NCBI RefSeq assembly: GCF_000374485.1
Contig: NZ_KB894500.1
Coordinates: forward strand, 62,001-126,000
From: Algicola sagamiensis DSM 14643
GTDB taxonomy: Bacteria > Pseudomonadota > Gammaproteobacteria > Enterobacterales > Alteromonadaceae
Direction of reading: 5' to 3'
Length of the DNA stretch: 64,000 nucleotides
Of the stretch, positions 19,086 to 29,360 are shown one piece after another (within the stretch, counting starts at the first letter, position 1; every line of letters starts with the position of its first letter). The notes under the pieces were generated by a model. That model had not been told where the DNA came from. It saw only the letters and a program-made list of their open reading frames with translations, and made no database searches. The position numbers and the translations under genes are program-made.

Positions 19086-19709
19086 TTATGACTGATTTGC
19101 GCGATTTTTCAGGATTTGCAAGACTTGGTCGAGCGAGAGATCACGGCTTTGCAACACGACCATGAGGTGAAACAGCAGATCGGCAGATTCATTCAACAGG
19201 TTTTCATCGGACTCACAGACAGCAGCCAAAGCGACTTCGACGCCTTCTTCTCCAACTTTTTGCGCTACTTTTGCGATACCTGACTCGAATAGAGCAGCCG
19301 TATAACTGATCTTGGAGTCGGTATTGCGTCTGGATCGAATGGTCGATTCGAGTTCAGTGAGCACCTGATAAGATGTGCTTTTGTCTTCTTGCCAACAGGT
19401 ATAGCTGCCAAGGTGACAAGTTGGTCCTGCGGGACGGACACGTGCTAAAACACTATCGTTATCACAGTCTAGGCTTAAATCGACGATTTCTAGCCGATTG
19501 CCGGATGACTCACCTTTGGTCCATAAGCGTTGTTTTGTGCGGCTGTAAAATGTTAAGTAGCCTGTTTCGCAAGTCGTTTGGATTGCAGCGAAGTTTGCAA
19601 AGCCGCACATGAGGACTTGGGCTGTATCTGCATCCTGTGCAATAACGGGGATGAGACCATCCCCTTTCTCAAAATCTATCTCGGAAAGAATATCTGTTGT
19701 GAATGTCAT
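19086..19709 (-). CDS. hisI: Phosphoribosyl-AMP cyclohydrolase / phosphoribosyl-ATP pyrophosphatase
   Basis: 207 residues, a HisI-HisE fusion. The N-terminal cyclohydrolase (about 1-110) has the metal-binding [10 protein letters not shown] and [12 protein letters not shown] cysteine motifs. The C-terminal pyrophosphatase (about 115-205) has [13 protein letters not shown]. It carries out steps 2 and 3 of histidine synthesis. It is the last gene of the his operon and overlaps hisF by 4 bases (ATGA). Confidence 0.96.
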   Translation of the reverse strand: MTFTTDILSEIDFEKGDGLIPVIAQDADTAQVLMCGFANFAAIQTTCETGYLTFYSRTKQRLWTKGESSGNRLEIVDLSLDCDNDSVLARVRPAGPTCHLGSYTCWQEDKSTSYQVLTELESTIRSRRNTDSKISYTAALFESGIAKVAQKVGEEGVEVALAAVCESDENLLNESADLLFHLMVVLQSRDLSLDQVLQILKNRANQS

Positions 19710-20479
19710 GGCCTCACCTGTATCGACTGTTGACTTAAAAATGATTTGAGTTGTGGAATGGCAATTTGCCCAGAGTGAAATACAGAGGCAGCCAAAGCAC
19801 CATCAACATCCGTATTTCGGAAAACATCCGCAAAGTCTTGCATCGCGCCTGCACCTCCTGAAGCAATCAGCGGGATCTTACAGGATGTACGAATTGCTGA
19901 TAATTGTGCAAGATCGTAACCCTTTCTCACCCCATCCTGATTCATACAGTTGAGGACAATTTCACCTGCGCCAAGCGTTTGTACTTCTTGAACCCAATCT
20001 TGCGTCAGCCATCTGGTTTTTTGGGTTTTACTTGGATCGCCTGTGTACTGGTAGACTTGATATTGTTGTGTCTCAATATCGAAATAACTATCAATACCAA
20101 CCACGATACATTGTTGTCCAAAGGTATTAACCAGAGTACGAATAAAGCCAGGGTCTGCTAAAGCAGGTGAGTTGATACTGATTTTATCTGCACCCATCGC
20201 AAGGAGTGTGGCTGCATCATCCACGGTTTTGATCCCACCAGCGACACAAAACGGAATATTCAAAACTTTTGCGACTTGTTCAACCCAAGATTTATCGACG
20301 ACACGGCGGTCACTGGATGCCGTAATATCGTAAAATACCAATTCATCTGCGCCTTCTTCTACATAGCGCTCGGCAAGTTCAAGGATATCGCCAACAATTT
20401 TGTGATCGCGAAAGCGGACACCTTTGACAACTTGGCCATCTTTTACATCGAGGCAGGGGATGATGCGTTTTGCCAGCAT
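19706..20479 (-). CDS. hisF: Imidazole glycerol phosphate synthase, cyclase subunit
   Basis: 257-residue TIM barrel. [20 protein letters not shown] at the N-terminus with catalytic Asp11, and the second catalytic Asp in VGIDSYFD, are present. It works with HisH: ammonia from glutamine is channelled to make imidazole glycerol phosphate and AICAR. The start overlaps the end of hisA by 37 bases, longer than the 4-base overlaps elsewhere in this operon. Confidence 0.97.
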   Translation of the reverse strand: MLAKRIIPCLDVKDGQVVKGVRFRDHKIVGDILELAERYVEEGADELVFYDITASSDRRVVDKSWVEQVAKVLNIPFCVAGGIKTVDDAATLLAMGADKISINSPALADPGFIRTLVNTFGQQCIVVGIDSYFDIETQQYQVYQYTGDPSKTQKTRWLTQDWVQEVQTLGAGEIVLNCMNQDGVRKGYDLAQLSAIRTSCKIPLIASGGAGAMQDFADVFRNTDVDGALAASVFHSGQIAIPQLKSFLSQQSIQVRP

Positions 20480-21198
20480 GTGATTGCCTCCTTGACAGTA
20501 AATTGTGATTCAAGTAATGATTTTCCAAGAATAACGGCATCGACGCCTGTTTTTTGCACCTCGGTTATATCTTCGAGTGTCGCGATGCCGCCACTGGCTT
20601 GAACTTTTAATCCAGAGTAGGTTTGGCACATCCACCGATACAGATTGTTATTCGCACCTGTCATGGTTCCATCCCGATTGATATCCGTGCATAAGATATG
20701 TGTTGCACCAACGCGCGTATAAAAATCGAGGCTATCAGCAAGCGTTTGGTTTGAACGCTCACACCAGCCATCGGTGGGTAAAACGAAAACCTCATCGTCG
20801 TCTGCATAGGTATCCAAAGCTAAAACGATACGTTCTGAGCCATATTTCTCTATCCATTTTGCGACGACTCCAGGTGATCGAATGGCAGTACTGCCGATGA
20901 TGACTCGCCCAACGCCAAGCGCCAGCCAAAAAGCAACATCGTCTTCGGTGCGTACACCACCACCAAGCTGGACTTGCCCATTGCAGTTTTCAACCAATTC
21001 ACGCACGATATCTTGTTGCTTTTGTGTCGGATCTTTTGCGCCATTCAAATCGACAAGGTGCACCCACTGCGCGCCTTCAGCTACATATTGATTCATTCTT
21101 TGTAGCGCATTCGTGGTATAAATTTTCTTCTGGCGATAGTCTCCTTGATAAAGGCGGACGACATCACCGTCTAATAAGTCCAAAGCTGGTAAAATCAT
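20443..21198 (-). CDS. hisA: ProFAR isomerase (phosphoribosylformimino-AICAR-P isomerase)
   Basis: 251-residue TIM barrel homologous to HisF. The catalytic Asp8 in [11 protein letters not shown] and the second Asp in [12 protein letters not shown] are present, with QLGGGVRT and [11 protein letters not shown] phosphate-binding loops. It performs the fourth step of histidine synthesis. It overlaps hisH by 4 bases. Confidence 0.97.
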   Translation of the reverse strand: MILPALDLLDGDVVRLYQGDYRQKKIYTTNALQRMNQYVAEGAQWVHLVDLNGAKDPTQKQQDIVRELVENCNGQVQLGGGVRTEDDVAFWLALGVGRVIIGSTAIRSPGVVAKWIEKYGSERIVLALDTYADDDEVFVLPTDGWCERSNQTLADSLDFYTRVGATHILCTDINRDGTMTGANNNLYRWMCQTYSGLKVQASGGIATLEDITEVQKTGVDAVILGKSLLESQFTVKEAITCWQNASSPASM

Positions 21199-21794
21199 GC
21201 GGAGATCTCCAAAAAGTTGCGTAGAATTTTTTCGCCAGATAAACCAGATCGTTCTGGGTGAAACTGGACACCCATCATATTTTGCTTTGCAATTGCAGCT
21301 GAGAATGCTTGGCCGTACTCACAAGTTGCAATCGTATATTCACTTGGCTTCACGCCATAGCCATGTACAAAGTAGAAGAAGTCTTCTTGCGTGATACCGT
21401 GGAATAATGGGTGGTCGCTGATTGTTTGCAGCTGATTCCATCCCATGTGCGGCAGACGTACCCCTTCGTTTGAAAGCGCCTCTGTTTGACCTGGGATCAG
21501 CGATAATGTTTTCGTGACAGTCTCAGTTGTTTCTGTGGATGAATCAGTCAACAATTGCATGCCTAGACAAATGCCGAGTACAGGCTGAGAAAGCTCTGGT
21601 AGAAGGGTATCTAAGCCCGATTGACGAAGCTGTTCCATTGCGTATTCAGCACTGCCTACACCCGGAAAAATCACGCGCTCTGCACTGAGTATTGTCGCCT
21701 TATCTGCGGTCATTTCGACCGTTTGACCCAGACGCTCCAAAGCAAAGCGAACGGAGTTCAAATTACCGCAGCCTGTATTTAAGATAACGGTCAT
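21195..21794 (-). CDS. hisH: Imidazole glycerol phosphate synthase, glutaminase subunit
   Basis: 199-residue class I glutamine amidotransferase. The nucleophile lies in GICLGMQLL (Cys about 77) and the His-Glu part of the triad in [10 protein letters not shown]. It supplies ammonia to HisF. It overlaps hisB by 4 bases. Confidence 0.97.
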   Translation of the reverse strand: MTVILNTGCGNLNSVRFALERLGQTVEMTADKATILSAERVIFPGVGSAEYAMEQLRQSGLDTLLPELSQPVLGICLGMQLLTDSSTETTETVTKTLSLIPGQTEALSNEGVRLPHMGWNQLQTISDHPLFHGITQEDFFYFVHGYGVKPSEYTIATCEYGQAFSAAIAKQNMMGVQFHPERSGLSGEKILRNFLEISA

Positions 21795-22864
21795 AATACC
21801 CCCTTGGAGGAGGGCAGGGCATCATCATTGATTCGAATTGCCTGACGTAAACTTCTTCCAAAGACTTTAAATAAAGCTTCGACTTGGTGATGCGTATTCT
21901 CACCTGTGACTTGCAAGTGCAACGTCATACCAAGGGCATCGCACAGTGAGCGGAAGAAGTGCTGGACCATCTGGGTATTCATTTGTCCCACCGTATCTTG
22001 GCTAAAGTCTGCATTGAAGACGAGGTAAGGACGACCAGATAAATCAAGACTGCATTGCGCCTCGCATTCATCCATTGGAAGAACAAAACCAAAACGACCA
22101 ATACCACGTTTATTGCCCAATGCTTGCTTGAGTGCCTGTCCTAAAACAATCGCGGTATCTTCAATGGTATGGTGATCATCGATTTCTGTATCACCTACGA
22201 TTTGGCAATCCATAAAGAAGCCTCCGTGGGTTGAAATTTGTTCCAACATGTGGCCAAAAAAGCCAAGCTCTGTTTGGATCACTGGTGAGCGTTGTTGATC
22301 GAGATCAACCGAAATTGTAATGTCAGTCTCACGCGTTTTGCGCTGGATGGTTGCTTGCCGTTCGCTGCAAAGTAATTGCTCGCAAATTGTATTCCAGTTA
22401 AGCGTCTCACGGTCATATTTGAGGCCACGGATCCCCATATTATTTGCAAGTTGAATATCGGTATCTCGATCACCAATGACAAAGGATTTTTCAAAATCGA
22501 CTTTGCCCTGTTGTAGGTAATCTTTCACCAGTCCTAAGTTAGGTTTGCGGCAAGCACAATCGTCGGCGTCAAAGTGAGGGCAGATCAGCACATCGTCAAA
22601 TATGACGCCTTGGGATTGGAAAAGCTGCATCATGCGTTCATGGCAGATCTCGAAATCTATCGTTGGAAAACTGTCTGTCCCCAAGCCATCTTGATTACTC
22701 ACCATGACTAAGCGAAAACCCGCTTGCTGTAATTGCAACAAAGCAGGGATCACATTAGGTTCGAAGAAGAGCTTATCTAGGCGATCAAGCTGGAAGTCGA
22801 CAGGTGGTTCTTCAACCAATGTACCATCGCGATCGATAAATAAAATAGGTTGACGATTGCTCAT
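21791..22864 (-). CDS. hisB: Bifunctional histidinol-phosphatase / imidazoleglycerol-phosphate dehydratase
   Basis: 357 residues. The N-terminal HAD phosphatase (about 1-165) has [12 protein letters not shown], with nucleophile and acid Asp, and a CxH/CxC zinc loop ([13 protein letters not shown]). The C-terminal dehydratase (about 168-357) has the [13 protein letters not shown] and [12 protein letters not shown] manganese-binding repeats. The fused form is typical of enterobacteria and relatives. It overlaps hisC by 4 bases. Confidence 0.97.
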   Translation of the reverse strand: MSNRQPILFIDRDGTLVEEPPVDFQLDRLDKLFFEPNVIPALLQLQQAGFRLVMVSNQDGLGTDSFPTIDFEICHERMMQLFQSQGVIFDDVLICPHFDADDCACRKPNLGLVKDYLQQGKVDFEKSFVIGDRDTDIQLANNMGIRGLKYDRETLNWNTICEQLLCSERQATIQRKTRETDITISVDLDQQRSPVIQTELGFFGHMLEQISTHGGFFMDCQIVGDTEIDDHHTIEDTAIVLGQALKQALGNKRGIGRFGFVLPMDECEAQCSLDLSGRPYLVFNADFSQDTVGQMNTQMVQHFFRSLCDALGMTLHLQVTGENTHHQVEALFKVFGRSLRQAIRINDDALPSSKGVL

Positions 22865-23973
22865 ACGGTTACTCCTGCATTGCTCACTGTTCTGTTATCA
22901 TTTTTTGCGAAAAATAAGGACAGGTACTTTTTTAACTGGCTCATTTCTTGAGGGGTACCCATGGTGATCCTGATCTCTGATTGACTCGGTTGAACAGTAT
23001 CAAATTTACGAACAAGCATGTCTTGTTCGGCCAAAAAGAAGAACAGAGAGTCAGCAACCTCGGTATCAAATTGATAGGCGATGAAATTCGTATCGCTTGT
23101 ACAAAGCGGTGTCCAACTCAAAGTTTCTTTCAGCCAGCTTTGTAGTGATTGCTTTTGTTGGTTGATCTGTTTGACACTCTCTTTCATCCACGCCAGGTAT
23201 GGTGTTTGAAGGGCTTGAATGGCGGTATCAATGGCAAAGCAACATAACGGATAAGGTGCAATTTGTTTTTTCATGATTTGAATGATGTCGGTGTTTGCAA
23301 GAACAAAGCCACAACGGATCCCTGCAAGACCAAATGCTTTAGAAAGCGTGCGTAAGATCACTAAGTTTGGATACTTTTCCAATAAATTGACCGCTGAAGG
23401 TTGAGCAGAAAATTCAATATAAGCTTCATCGACAACAACCAGGCACTTTCCTTGAGCCAATTGAAGAATGGACTCAATCGTTTCAAGTGGAATCCGCGAT
23501 CCTGTTGGATTATTTGGGCAGCACAAAAAGACGATCTTCGTTGCTGCAATTTGTGCGGAGATATCATCTTTGATGGGTTGAAAGTCCTGATCAAGTGGTA
23601 CATCGATCACTCCGACGTTTTGGCTGTTTGCACTCACAGCATACATCCCATAAGTGGGGGAGGTGATCAGAATACTATCTTGGCTTGGCTCACAAAAGGA
23701 GCGAATCAACAACTCAATCCCTTCATCAGCGCCGCGCGTAACAAGGACATTGTTTGGCGCAACAGTGGCATAATCTGCATATGCCTGGATTAGCACTTCA
23801 GGCTGGGGTTGTGGATAACGATTTGCATGAATTTCCAAGCCTTTGATTGCAGGGTTTAGATAAGGGTTTTCATTCGCATTGAGCCAGACGGAACCGGTTA
23901 AATCTGTCGAACGCGCAGACTGATAAGGTTTGAGTTTGGCTGTTGTTGCTGTTTGTAATTGTTTGATTGTCAT
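22861..23973 (-). CDS. hisC: Histidinol-phosphate aminotransferase
   Basis: 370-residue PLP fold-type I aminotransferase. LNANENPY is near the N-terminus. The PLP lysine lies in [16 protein letters not shown], and VDEAYIEF and CPNNPTG cofactor motifs are present. It converts imidazole acetol phosphate to histidinol phosphate. It starts 4 bases after hisD ends. Confidence 0.96.
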   Translation of the reverse strand: MTIKQLQTATTAKLKPYQSARSTDLTGSVWLNANENPYLNPAIKGLEIHANRYPQPQPEVLIQAYADYATVAPNNVLVTRGADEGIELLIRSFCEPSQDSILITSPTYGMYAVSANSQNVGVIDVPLDQDFQPIKDDISAQIAATKIVFLCCPNNPTGSRIPLETIESILQLAQGKCLVVVDEAYIEFSAQPSAVNLLEKYPNLVILRTLSKAFGLAGIRCGFVLANTDIIQIMKKQIAPYPLCCFAIDTAIQALQTPYLAWMKESVKQINQQKQSLQSWLKETLSWTPLCTSDTNFIAYQFDTEVADSLFFFLAEQDMLVRKFDTVQPSQSEIRITMGTPQEMSQLKKYLSLFFAKNDNRTVSNAGVTV

Positions 23974-23977
23974 GGGC

Positions 23978-25300
23978 TTATCTCCGAGCCATACTGCTTG
24001 CTGCTAAGCGAATCGAGACCGCATTTTTGTGTGCATCAAGTCCTTCTAAATCTGCAAGTGTCTCAATTGTTGCGCCAAGGGCATTCAGTCCAGACTCAGA
24101 GAGTGTTTGCAGGGTGTAGCGCTTATAAAAATCAATCAGGGATAAGCTGGAATATGCGTTGCTATAACCATAGGTTGGTAAAACGTGATTCGTGCCACTG
24201 GCATAATCTCCTGCGGATTCTGGTGTCCATGGACCGACAAAGATAGAGGCTGCATTCGTGATTTGATCAGCAATTTCTGATGCGTTTTGGGTTTGAATGA
24301 TCAAGTGTTCTGGTGCGTATTGGTTGCAAAGTGAAACCGCTTCCGTCATGTCTTTCACTAAGATTAACCTGGCATGTTGTAACGCTTGCGATGTGATCTC
24401 ATTTCGACTGAGCTGTTGGTTTTGTCGAGAGAGTTCTACTTTCACTTCTTGGATGAGCGCTTGACTGTCTGAGAGTAAGATCACTTGAGAATCAGGCCCG
24501 TGTTCTGCCTGAGACAGTAAATCGGCCGCGATAAAAGCAGCATTCGCACTTTCATCTCCAATGACCAGGACCTCCGATGGGCCAGCAGGCATATCAATTT
24601 GGGCACCCTTTGGATCGTTTGTAATTTGGCGCTTCGCCTCAGTCACATATCGATTGCCGGGACCATAAATTTTCTGGCATTTGGGAATGGTGACTGTCCC
24701 GTTTTCTTCAGTACCATAGGCCATCGCAGCTATGGCTTGCGCGCCACCGGTAAGAAAGACCTCGTTGATCTCACATTTTAATGCAGCGTAGGCAATGGCT
24801 GGCTCGATGACTTGTTCCCCTTGGCTTGGGGGTGTGCATAATACTTTTTGCAGGCAGCCTGCAATTTGTGCCGGAACACCCAACATGAGTACGGTCGAAG
24901 GCAGAGGAGCGGAGCCACCAGGAATGTAAAAACCGACGGTTTCCAGAGGGCGATAACGCAATTCGCACTGGACACCCTGTGTGGTTTCAACCTGGATATT
25001 TTCTGGTTTTTGCGCTGCGTGGAACGCATAAATGGTTGAATAAGCGGTATCAATCGCCTGTTTTTGTTGTTCGGTCAGCAATTCTGCGGCAGCTTGAAGT
25101 TGGCTGCTTTCTACGCGCAGAGATGGTGTTGAGACGCCATCGTATTTTTCGTTGAAGTAACGTAAGACTGCATTTCCGCCTTGACGGACACGTTGCAGGA
25201 TCATTGCGACATCTCGACTCAGACTCGTTTGCTCGGCAATTGCAGGTCTTGCTAATGCAAGTTGTTGCTCAGCAGGGGTTAGGTCTTCCCAAATATACAT
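23978..25300 (-). CDS. hisD: Histidinol dehydrogenase
   Basis: 440 residues, the usual family length. Motifs include VGFYIPGGSAPLPSTVLMLGVPA, IYGPGNRYVTEAKR, DMPAGPSEVLVI, LSQAEHGPDSQ and the late ASGTNHVLPT. It is a zinc enzyme making two NAD-dependent oxidations of histidinol to histidine. It begins 4 bases after hisG. Confidence 0.97.
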   Translation of the reverse strand: MYIWEDLTPAEQQLALARPAIAEQTSLSRDVAMILQRVRQGGNAVLRYFNEKYDGVSTPSLRVESSQLQAAAELLTEQQKQAIDTAYSTIYAFHAAQKPENIQVETTQGVQCELRYRPLETVGFYIPGGSAPLPSTVLMLGVPAQIAGCLQKVLCTPPSQGEQVIEPAIAYAALKCEINEVFLTGGAQAIAAMAYGTEENGTVTIPKCQKIYGPGNRYVTEAKRQITNDPKGAQIDMPAGPSEVLVIGDESANAAFIAADLLSQAEHGPDSQVILLSDSQALIQEVKVELSRQNQQLSRNEITSQALQHARLILVKDMTEAVSLCNQYAPEHLIIQTQNASEIADQITNAASIFVGPWTPESAGDYASGTNHVLPTYGYSNAYSSLSLIDFYKRYTLQTLSESGLNALGATIETLADLEGLDAHKNAVSIRLAASSMARR

Positions 25301-25304
25301 CGAA

Positions 25305-26198
25305 CTACTCCATCATCTTTTCAATTGGTAAAACGAGAATCGAGCTGGCACCGAGTGCTTTGAGCTGCTCCATGGTTTCCCAGAAAATCGCTTCCTTGCT
25401 GACAAGATGTAAGGCAACCCGAGTGTCATCATTGATGAGTTTCATCTGTGTTGGTGACTCAGCACCTGGCAAAAGACGAATGATGTCTGCAAGATTCATC
25501 ACGGGGGCGTGCAACATGATGTACTTACATTCCTTGGCTTGTTGAATACCCTGAATCCGTGGGAGTAATTTATTCAACAGGCTCGTTTTCATTTCATCTT
25601 GCATGGACTTACGTTGGATCAGAACCGCAGTAGAACGCATCATGACCGCGACTTCCTCAAGACCATTTGCTTCAAGTGTTGAACCCGTTGAGACCAAGTC
25701 ACAAATTGCATCCGCAAGCCCTGCGCGTGGCGCAACTTCAACAGAGCCATTCAGTTCAACCAACTGCACCTTGATGCCTTGGGATTGAAAATATTGCTCT
25801 GTTAAACGCGGGTATGTGGTAGCAATTCGTTTTCCTTCAAACCAAGATAGGTCGGTGTAGGTAATTTCTTGTGGAATGGCTAAAGACAAGCGGCATGCGC
25901 CGAAGCTAAGTTTTTTGAGGACTTCGAACGGCTGTTCTTCAAGGCCACGGGACAGTCTCGCTTCTTCCAGAACATTTTCTCCGACAATACCAAGATCGCA
26001 CACATCATCCATGACAAGGCCAGGAATATCATCATCACGAACCAGCATCAAATCGACGGCTTCGTTATCAACGTGTGCCAGAAGGCGCTGACTTTTCAGG
26101 TTAAAGTTGAGACCGCATTGGCGGAGTAATTGTTGACTGTCCTGGCTTAAACGGCCGGACTTTTGGATGGCGATGCGTAAGCGATTGTTATCAAGCAT
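25305..26198 (-). CDS. hisG: ATP phosphoribosyltransferase, long form
   Basis: 297 residues, the hexameric long form with a C-terminal ACT-like regulatory domain, as in E. coli. The N-terminus [16 protein letters not shown] and the PRPP-binding [16 protein letters not shown] are present. It is the first committed, histidine-inhibited step of the pathway and the first structural gene of the operon, directly downstream of the hisL attenuator. Confidence 0.97.
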   Translation of the reverse strand: MLDNNRLRIAIQKSGRLSQDSQQLLRQCGLNFNLKSQRLLAHVDNEAVDLMLVRDDDIPGLVMDDVCDLGIVGENVLEEARLSRGLEEQPFEVLKKLSFGACRLSLAIPQEITYTDLSWFEGKRIATTYPRLTEQYFQSQGIKVQLVELNGSVEVAPRAGLADAICDLVSTGSTLEANGLEEVAVMMRSTAVLIQRKSMQDEMKTSLLNKLLPRIQGIQQAKECKYIMLHAPVMNLADIIRLLPGAESPTQMKLINDDTRVALHLVSKEAIFWETMEQLKALGASSILVLPIEKMME

Positions 26199-26221
26199 TT
26201 GGATTTATCCCAATTTAAAAA

Positions 26222-26250
26222 CAAAAAACCCGGAGGTTGGTCTCCGGGCT
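26222..26250 (-). terminator. his operon attenuator terminator
   Basis: On the minus strand cccggag (26248-26242) and ctccggg (26235-26229) form a perfect GC-rich stem with a six-base loop, followed by a T-run (26228-26222). It lies between the His-rich leader peptide and hisG, the position expected for the his attenuator. Confidence 0.9.
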
Positions 26251-26277
26251 TTTCGATTTTGATAACTGTCGCTTGCC

Positions 26278-26363
26278 GCTGGAGACGCTTGTATAGCCTC
26301 CAGCGAAATGACCCTGAAAGGCTATTCCGATGAATGGTGATGATGATGCATTGTGTTCAGGGT
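26278..26363 (-). promoter_or_regulatory. his leader alternative stems (pause and antiterminator region)
   Basis: Two more stems are visible. cgctggag/cctccagcg spans 26278-26305. accctgaa (26311-26318) pairs with ttcagggt (26356-26363), bracketing the leader's His codons. A ribosome stalled on the His codons would disrupt the second stem, which is how enteric his attenuation shifts folding. The sequence also lets ggag/ctcc segments of the stem and the terminator compete, but the exact antiterminator pairing is inferred. Confidence 0.65.
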
Positions 26364-26420
26364 CAATTGTAAATTCATGTCGATTCGTTTCTCTTCAATA
26401 TCGAGCTTTAAAATACGCAT
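26322..26420 (-). CDS. hisL: his operon leader peptide
   Basis: A short ORF containing five consecutive His codons (TMHHHHHSSE) just before the stop, upstream of an attenuator and hisG. The reading frame is 32 residues if started at the ATG at 26420-26418, which has a strong aaggag ten bases upstream. An internal ATG (26378-26376) would give 18 residues, nearer to the 16-residue enterobacterial HisL, but lacks a good ribosome site. Translation speed over the His codons would set operon readthrough. Confidence 0.88.
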   Translation of the reverse strand: MRILKLDIEEKRIDMNLQLTLNTMHHHHHSSE

Positions 26421-26571
26421 TTGTGCGCAACTCCTTTCACACTAATACAAAAAGATTGCCTCTGGCAACCCCTATTCAGAAAATTTTATTTATTTCACTG
26501 AAAAATAATAAAAAAATATTACGTTAAGTTTCATTGATTTCAGCCGATAAGAAGATGATAAGTTCCACAAT

Positions 26572-26817
26572 ATGAGGTTTGCGCGTGATGCGTCAAAGAG
26601 AGCAATGGACATTTTTACATCATTTATTTTACGCCAGCCCGTGAATAAACCAATGAAAATTAGATGGGTAGTGACCCCTGCTGTCCAAGATGAGCCATCA
26701 AAACTGGTGGAAGATACCGACCCCGCACTCAATAATCCAGAACCTACAGAAGTGCTCACCATCGAAGAGCAAGAAGAGCAAGTCGTCAATGATGAGCATC
26801 TCGATATTTTTGTCTAG
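26572..26817 (+). CDS. Small hypothetical protein
   Basis: Up to 81 residues. The likely start is uncertain: ATG 26572, ATG 26605 (MDIFTSFIL, with an agaga stretch nearby) or ATG 26653 (MKIRWVV). The C-terminal half is acidic and Pro/Glu-rich (IEEQEEQVV), ending DIFV. No family is recognised. It stands alone between the divergent his leader and the convergent lipoprotein gene, so it could be a chance ORF. Confidence 0.4.
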   Translation: MRFARDASKRAMDIFTSFILRQPVNKPMKIRWVVTPAVQDEPSKLVEDTDPALNNPEPTEVLTIEEQEEQVVNDEHLDIFV

Positions 26818-26848
26818 AAAAGTTGGTTGTTTTGGGAATTTAAACGGC

Positions 26849-27463
26849 TTATAAATTCCAGGTAAAGTTGAGCTGATAGCCAACATCCAGTTCATCTTTG
26901 TAAAGAGAAACAAGCCCGAAGCCAATACTGAAAGTATCTGTAAAGTGGTATTTTGTGCCTGTATCCAAAGAAAGATAGGAGAAAGTGTGATCTTGCTCCT
27001 TAAAGATATTGCTTAAGTCGTCCCGGTCATGACTATCCAGATCAAAGTATCCTTTCCAATCCACATAATTATATCTGAGCCGTGTGTAAGGCTCCCATTG
27101 ACCTGTTTGATAACTCCAAATTGGGCCTAGATAATAGCCTTTCGAGTCTGCATCATCATCGGACATATACGCGCCAGCTAAGAGAGCAAAGCGATGTGGG
27201 TTGTTTTTCTTGGACATTTGGTGTTTGACCCAAATAGAAGACACCACTTCCATTTGCATTTCAATTAACGCACCAATATCCGTATTGTCAGTTAATCCAT
27301 AAGCAATGGATTGCGCGGGGACTGGCAAAACACTGGTCGCTGTTTGGAAGTTTCCTTTTCCAACGGATTGTGCTGTTGTAGGACCTGAGTAGGGGGCAAT
27401 TGCACAACCATTGATGACAGATAGTGTTGTGAGGGCGAGTAAGATTTTCTTGATTGTGTCCAT
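26849..27463 (-). CDS. Outer-membrane lipoprotein, beta-barrel-like
   Basis: 204 residues. A lipoprotein signal has the lipobox VINGC (Cys about 20). The mature part alternates short amphipathic aromatic strands (GYYLGPIWSYQTG, PYTRLRYNYVDW, LSLDTGTKYHFTD, ending QLNFTWNL), which suggests a small outer-membrane barrel. No named family is recognised. Single-gene unit. Confidence 0.7.
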   Translation of the reverse strand: MDTIKKILLALTTLSVINGCAIAPYSGPTTAQSVGKGNFQTATSVLPVPAQSIAYGLTDNTDIGALIEMQMEVVSSIWVKHQMSKKNNPHRFALLAGAYMSDDDADSKGYYLGPIWSYQTGQWEPYTRLRYNYVDWKGYFDLDSHDRDDLSNIFKEQDHTFSYLSLDTGTKYHFTDTFSIGFGLVSLYKDELDVGYQLNFTWNL

Positions 27464-27559
27464 GAAATTTCCATTTTAATTGAACGCGTGATGCGGATCC
27501 TGAATTCATCCTGAGGATACTAGCATGGACATTGTGGCCTAAAATATAGCGCTTTCTAC

Positions 27560-27865
27560 TTATATTCGATAGGGCGGAAGCTCAAACCGTGGTGCCTGGT
27601 TGCCTTCGATGGTCAATGTGCCTTGATAACGGTCTTCTCCCGTACTGCTAAATTCAAATTCGAACTGATGAGCCCATTCAAATACAGCCCGACGTCCTTT
27701 CTTTATGCTGGTTTTGCTTCTTGCGATTGAGATAAATTGCAATTGATGCTGCTCACAATGTCGCACTGCCGCTAGGCGTGCTTTTTCTGCGATGTTCCGA
27801 ATATGGATGAACTGCCCGATGATGTACACGAGCAGCATCAATATCAAAATGTCTGCTAGTGACAT
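27560..27865 (-). CDS. DUF3301 family protein
   Basis: 101 residues. An N-terminal membrane helix (LADILILMLLVYIIGQFI) is followed by RNIAEKARLAAVRHCEQHQLQFI and a small beta-rich domain ending FELPPYRI. This matches DUF3301, a gammaproteobacterial family of unknown function. It overlaps the end of the DUF3549 gene by 10 bases, the usual gene pair. Confidence 0.85.
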   Translation of the reverse strand: MSLADILILMLLVYIIGQFIHIRNIAEKARLAAVRHCEQHQLQFISIARSKTSIKKGRRAVFEWAHQFEFEFSSTGEDRYQGTLTIEGNQAPRFELPPYRI

Positions 27866-28935
27866 TCTGGATTTCCTTGTGGTTGTGTAAACAGTCCACC
27901 GACAGCCGCGCTGAGTGCTGGAGTCCGGTCCTCACTGCGGATCGATGCCCAAATCAGCTCACGTAATGACGGGATTGCGGTTAAATCCGCAAAAAGCGCA
28001 TTAAATACAGCTTGCCCGTCTGGGTTTTGAGCGAGTGTATTTAAGTAATTGGTACGAATCGCACTGTTTTCAAGGGTATGCCAAAGTCTGCCGGCGATGG
28101 TTGCGAGGATTTCTAAAGATTGATTTAGAGGAGAATCGAGGACATCCATGACAGCTTGGTAGCAAAGTGCTGTTGCTTGGCTGCCTGCCATTGCGCTTAA
28201 TAACTTCGCAGCTTCCGTGATATTTTGGTTTTCAATCGCAAGTTTTAGCTGCGCGGAGAAAAGCTCTGTTAGTTGAGTTGAAATAGTTTGGTTTTCCAAG
28301 CAAGAGAGCAGAGGAAGGCGGACTTCTGTTGCCAACTTTGTATAGTTCTTCAGGAGCGCTTTTTCATTCTCGCCCCGATCAATGCGGGATGCAAAATCAG
28401 CGATCCCCTGATAACCAATTGTGGACCAGTCATCCCAAGGGTGCTGGCCTTTCATGTATTGTTCAACATGTTCATAGTATATTGATGCTGGTAACTTTAG
28501 GCTGACTTTTAATAAGCTGTTGAACAAAGCACTTTTGTGCTGATTGGGCTTAAAGGTGTAAGGGTTGTTGTTCAGTTTTTCCTGAATGTCTTGGTTTCCA
28601 GTAATTTGGGTACCTAAAGCCTGGATCACCATGGTAATGAAATGATTGCGTGCAGTTGGATTGAGCAACCCTTGTTCATCCAAAGGAAATTTCAAAAACC
28701 AGATAAATTGTTCGTCGCTGCGTGATTTATCCCAAAAGGCAATTCCTATCAAAGCATGTCCTTGAAATGGGAATGGATATGGGGTTTTTAGATCTTCGAT
28801 ATCTTTGAATGTTGATGCGGCTATTTTGCTCACTCTACGGCCAAGATCAAAAACACGGTACTGCGTGTTTGAGGTGTCCAATAGGTGATAAATCGTTGAA
28901 ATATTGGCTTGTTGTTTCAAATCTGACTGCGACAT
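27856..28935 (-). CDS. DUF3549 family protein
   Basis: 359 residues. YRVFDLGRRVSKI and IGIAFWDKSRSDEQFIWFLKFPLDEQGLL near the N-terminus are characteristic of DUF3549, conserved in Vibrio, Shewanella and Alteromonas beside DUF3301 and truC. The C-terminal two thirds appear all-helical. No signal peptide. The function is unknown; it is divergently transcribed from yqcC. Confidence 0.88.
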   Translation of the reverse strand: MSQSDLKQQANISTIYHLLDTSNTQYRVFDLGRRVSKIAASTFKDIEDLKTPYPFPFQGHALIGIAFWDKSRSDEQFIWFLKFPLDEQGLLNPTARNHFITMVIQALGTQITGNQDIQEKLNNNPYTFKPNQHKSALFNSLLKVSLKLPASIYYEHVEQYMKGQHPWDDWSTIGYQGIADFASRIDRGENEKALLKNYTKLATEVRLPLLSCLENQTISTQLTELFSAQLKLAIENQNITEAAKLLSAMAGSQATALCYQAVMDVLDSPLNQSLEILATIAGRLWHTLENSAIRTNYLNTLAQNPDGQAVFNALFADLTAIPSLRELIWASIRSEDRTPALSAAVGGLFTQPQGNPECH

Positions 28936-29029
28936 AATCTTCTCTACCTTTCATTCGGCGTTCATTATATTTATTTTCAAGCATGAATGGTATGATCAGT
29001 GTGTAGTAGATGAATCACAAGGTGATCCC

Positions 29030-29359
29030 ATGTCAAAAGTAGAACGGACCCGCGAACTCCTTATCGCATTGGAACACGCGATGAAAGAAGCCAATCTTTG
29101 GCAAACTGAACAACCCCCATTGGAAGCATTAAACAGCCAACAACCTTTTTGCTGCGATACTTTGGATTTTGAGCAGTGGCTTGAATTCATTTTTATTCCG
29201 AGAATGCATGCGTTATTGGATGGCCATTTGCCGCTTCCGGAAAATATTGCTGTATGTCCAATGGCTGAAGAAGCGTTGAAGGGGCCATCAGCAATCAAGG
29301 TGATTGATATTCTTGCGGATATTGATGAATTACTCAGTGGTAAGCGGACGCGTTCATAA
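29030..29359 (+). CDS. yqcC: YqcC family protein
   Basis: 109 residues from ATG 29030, which has aaggtga just upstream; a longer frame to 28904 has no support. Features include a helical N-terminus, QPFCCDTLDFEQWLEFIFIPRMHALL and LPLPENIAVCPMAEEAL, typical of YqcC (DUF446). The function is unknown. One base separates it from truC, the same order as in E. coli. Confidence 0.9.
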   Translation: MSKVERTRELLIALEHAMKEANLWQTEQPPLEALNSQQPFCCDTLDFEQWLEFIFIPRMHALLDGHLPLPENIAVCPMAEEALKGPSAIKVIDILADIDELLSGKRTRS

Positions 29360-29360
29360 G

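Noticed and set aside
23401-23793. 130-codon plus-strand ORF inside hisC
   Set aside because: Antisense to an unambiguous his gene; composition matches a shadow frame.
28904-29029. Extended N-terminus of the YqcC frame
   Set aside because: The good ribosome site and family length point to ATG 29030; the extension overlaps the divergent DUF3549 start.
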